A stretch of 8,488 nucleotides of DNA from Gammaproteobacteria bacterium (lineage in GTDB: Bacteria; Pseudomonadota; Gammaproteobacteria; Arenicellales; Arenicellaceae): NCBI GenBank assembly GCA_030426005.1, contig JAUHZM010000124.1, positions 1 through 8,488 on the forward strand, read 5' to 3'. The notes beneath the pieces were generated by a model. It did not search any database. It had not been told where the DNA came from and worked only from the letters and a program-made list of their open reading frames with translations. This document shows positions 6,199-8,488 of the stretch, in pieces; position 1 is the stretch's first letter, and each line of letters opens with the position of its first letter. A program made the translations under genes and the position numbers.

Positions 6199-6210
6199 CT
6201 TATATATAAG
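6199..6210. promoter_or_regulatory. AT-rich palindrome in the likely ilvD promoter
   Basis: CTTATATATAAG is a perfect 12-base palindrome, 18 bases upstream of the ilvD start. On the minus strand it offers TATATA or TATAAG as a -10 element, but no clear -35 sits at 16-18 bases. If it is the -10, the ilvD leader would be only about 10 bases, which fits the lack of a strong ribosome binding site. It could also be an operator. Confidence 0.35.
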
Positions 6211-6261
6211 GGGACGTTGATTCTACACGCCACCAAGACGGTTTAGAACCTGAAATCCGCT

Positions 6262-6284
6262 AAAACCGGCGGCCCGCAGGCCGC
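6262..6284 (-). terminator. Intrinsic terminator of the AsmA-family gene
   Basis: On the minus strand, GCGGCC-TGCG-GGCCGC forms a six-pair all-GC stem with a four-base loop (6269-6284), followed after CGG by TTTT (6262-6265). It starts about 20 bases after the stop codon of the AsmA-family gene and separates it from ilvD on the same strand. The T-run is short, so termination may be partial. Confidence 0.7.
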
Positions 6285-6304
6285 TCAGTTATTCGAAGTG
6301 GTAA

Positions 6305-8488
6305 TTAGTCCTTACCGGCATCTGGATTCAACAAACTTTCGAGCAGTTTCTTACGCTCTTCGCGTCGCTGCTGTTTCGGCGTTAGCGCGGGTTCATTTGG
6401 TGCAGCTTGTTCCGCTGGTGCAGCAGTTTCTGGTTCCGCGCTACGCTCTCCGATGGGCCGCTCAACATTCTCTTGCGGTGCACCAGATTCAGCAGACTCA
6501 GCTGGCGCCTTCGATTCAGACGGAGTTGTTGGCTCCGACGGATTGGCAGCCTGATTCTTTTTCTTCTGTTTGTTCAAGAGCGCCTGCATGATCGCTTCCT
6601 GAGTTGACAATTTCTCGCCGCCCTCGATGCCGTACTTCTCTTTGAGGTACTCACCTTTTTTCTCGTCTAACTTGGATTTCGCATAGCTAGAAAACAAACC
6701 GCTAACATCGGGCAAACAGCTCGGTGCCGCTAACGCGCCCTTACAACGAACGGGTATCGTATAGCCTTGCAACTTGGCCAGCTGTCGACCTAATTCACCC
6801 TGCACGCCCTCATGAACCGCCACACGCACCGTAAAATCGAGAGTCTGTGCTGCCAGATCAACCGCGCCGCCACCCTTGAGTTCGAAACCGGGTGCGGTTA
6901 ATTGAAGATCATTATTGGTCAGCAGAAAGTCGTCCAAGTTAAAGGTGCCGGATAAGCGACCGAATTTGGTCACGTCTTTTGCCCCCGCCTGCACCTCGGT
7001 CTCTGCCGTTGTTTCAGCCTGATTTTGATCGCCCTGGCGTAACATGGTGGCCACGCTGTTAGCCTGATTCAAGATGCGCAGCATGTCGACTCCGACCAGT
7101 TCGCCCTGCTCGGCCAGAATCTTGATGACACCCTGATTGTGCTGTACACCATTTTGCTCGGTCACCGTGATATCCACATCCAGATCGCCCAGACCTCGAA
7201 GCTGCTCGGTCACTTCGGCGTCCATCAGTAGCTTGCCGAGTTGCACCAGATCCATTTTCTGCTTCACCGCCAAACGCGCTTGATCAGCTTGCTGCGTATA
7301 CCGAATATTGCCGGCCAACTTACCTTCATACAACGCAGCAGTTGGCACGATTTCTACCTGCCCATCAGTTGACGCCACACGCACATCAATTTGTTCCAAT
7401 TGTACGCCACCGACGGTCAGTCGATTCGCCTTGAAACGCCCATTGGCGTTGACCGCTTCGAACATAGCCATCGGCACAGCGAGTGCTTCTCCGCCACTCA
7501 CTTGCTCGCTGCTTTCTGTGCTTGGCGGCAAATACTGGTCGACATTCAGTTGATCTAGAGACAAGTCGAATTTGATAGCTGGTGAGGTAAAATTGGCGAT
7601 TGATGCTGAGCCGGTCAGCGTGCTTTGATCCAACTTGAATTGCAGCTGTTTAAGTGCGGCAGAATCCGCACTCGCTGTGAACTCTGAGGACAAGCTCACG
7701 TTCTTTAATGCACTGGCATTCTCGGGCTGATAATCGATCTCAAAGCTCTTCAGCAACGCGGTCGCATCAAAGGACGGCACACTGAGTACCCCCGAAACGG
7801 ATGGCGCATCGATTAATTTGGTGACCCGCAGACGACTGACTTCGGCGCTCAAGTTTTTTATGCTCGCGAGCACTTTAGGCGCTTCCAGACGCTGCTCTGA
7901 CAAAATGACGTTAGCGTCTGGAATCGAAAAATCAAGTGTTTGTGCGCCGGTCAAATTCAGGCTTAAACCGATCACCGTGATGTTCTGCTCCGGCGATACC
8001 GCGATGGCATCAGACTCAAAATTGATGACTTGCTCGCCTTTAACAAGCTTTCCACTCAAGCGCTCGATTTCCGCCGCCAAGGTATCGGTGTCGATTTTGG
8101 CGCGCGCACCAACATCAAACTGGGCTGCGACCGGATCACCTGACTGACTCAGCTGGCCACTCAAGTTGAGGTCAGCCAGACTGTCACCCAACAGATTGCC
8201 AGTGGCGAGATTCAGCTGGGTAATCTCGGTGGTCGTGCCAGCGCCTCGATCTTCCAGACGAATCGAACCATCGGTAATACGCACACCTTGCACCACCAGT
8301 GCGACAGCCGCAGCGGGGTCGGCTTCGTTCGTTTCAGTGCCGGTTTTCCCCATTAATCCGGCGAAACTGTCAGTGCCATTTGCCAGCGTCACCAGCCGAA
8401 TATTGGGCGACTCCAGTACGATGGTGTCGACCTCAACGCGCTTTTTTAACAAGGGCATGAATTTGACGCGGAGTTGCGCGGTCTTGAC
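6305..8488 (-). CDS. AsmA-family envelope protein, C-terminal 727 residues, N-terminus beyond the right edge
   Basis: The frame remains open to the last base, so the gene starts outside the window. Met at 8458 is internal: codons before it (reading TAQLRVKFMPLLKKRVEVD) match the segment after the membrane anchor in AsmA proteins. The family is anchored in the inner membrane, with a large periplasmic beta-rich body of the VPS13/chorein-like type, and is linked to phospholipid traffic and outer-membrane assembly. Counting from Met8458, the conserved C-terminal AsmA region is about 445-600 (GELVGVDMLRILNQANSV; GRLSGTFNLDDFLLTNNDL; FELKGGGAVDLAAQTLDF). Two cysteines in PVRCKGALAAPSCLPD (570-584) could form a disulfide in the periplasm. 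Residues about 632-697 are Ala/Pro/Glu/Ser-rich and probably disordered, ending in a basic helix (QQRREERKKLLESLL). A terminator follows. Which AsmA paralogue this is cannot be settled without the N-terminus. Confidence 0.88.
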   Translation of the reverse strand, partial: VKTAQLRVKFMPLLKKRVEVDTIVLESPNIRLVTLANGTDSFAGLMGKTGTETNEADPAAAVALVVQGVRITDGSIRLEDRGAGTTTEITQLNLATGNLLGDSLADLNLSGQLSQSGDPVAAQFDVGARAKIDTDTLAAEIERLSGKLVKGEQVINFESDAIAVSPEQNITVIGLSLNLTGAQTLDFSIPDANVILSEQRLEAPKVLASIKNLSAEVSRLRVTKLIDAPSVSGVLSVPSFDATALLKSFEIDYQPENASALKNVSLSSEFTASADSAALKQLQFKLDQSTLTGSASIANFTSPAIKFDLSLDQLNVDQYLPPSTESSEQVSGGEALAVPMAMFEAVNANGRFKANRLTVGGVQLEQIDVRVASTDGQVEIVPTAALYEGKLAGNIRYTQQADQARLAVKQKMDLVQLGKLLMDAEVTEQLRGLGDLDVDITVTEQNGVQHNQGVIKILAEQGELVGVDMLRILNQANSVATMLRQGDQNQAETTAETEVQAGAKDVTKFGRLSGTFNLDDFLLTNNDLQLTAPGFELKGGGAVDLAAQTLDFTVRVAVHEGVQGELGRQLAKLQGYTIPVRCKGALAAPSCLPDVSGLFSSYAKSKLDEKKGEYLKEKYGIEGGEKLSTQEAIMQALLNKQKKKNQAANPSEPTTPSESKAPAESAESGAPQENVERPIGERSAEPETAAPAEQAAPNEPALTPKQQRREERKKLLESLLNPDAGKD

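Noticed and set aside
8456..8458. ATG at 8458 as the start of the AsmA-family gene
   Set aside because: The frame continues upstream to the window edge with family-like residues, so this methionine is internal and the gene is partial.

Overview
The window looks like the chromosome of a gammaproteobacterium of moderate GC content. The evidence is the gene families present: a Zur resembling the enterobacterial one at its zinc-site residues, RarA, an AsmA-family protein, IlvD and an AdoCbl-dependent ribonucleotide reductase with NrdR-type boxes upstream. No genus can be named from this alone, and I see no insertion sequence, phage gene, CRISPR array, rRNA or tRNA. Most of the window is ordinary housekeeping sequence. 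The least explained part is the stretch of about 800 bases between positions 386 and 1193.

Layout from left to right. Positions 1-385 (minus strand) hold the first 128 codons of a class II ribonucleotide reductase gene (nrdJ), cut by the left edge. Positions 386-1193 lie between divergent genes. They contain an almost perfect NrdR-type box (970-985), a weaker one (816-831), an 8-bp perfect inverted repeat (564-582), a possible 46-codon small ORF (422-562) and a coding-like frame broken by one stop (731-967). Positions 1194-2636 (plus) encode an exported Sel1-repeat/SH3 protein, and zur (2638-3132, plus) follows one base later. rarA (3139-4449, minus) converges on zur with only six bases between the stop codons. 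ilvD (4483-6180, minus) lies just upstream of rarA on the same strand, so the two may be co-transcribed. An intrinsic terminator (6262-6284) separates ilvD from the 3' part of an AsmA-family gene (6305-8488, minus), which runs off the right edge.

The genes cover deoxyribonucleotide synthesis (NrdJ), zinc-responsive repression (Zur), replication-fork maintenance (RarA), branched-chain amino acid synthesis (IlvD) and envelope functions (AsmA family and Sel1/SH3). They do not form one pathway. The two informative linkages are the NrdR-type boxes upstream of nrdJ and the tight Sel1/SH3-zur pair. I found no convincing new biological system. The best leads are the nrdJ upstream region and its possible small genes.
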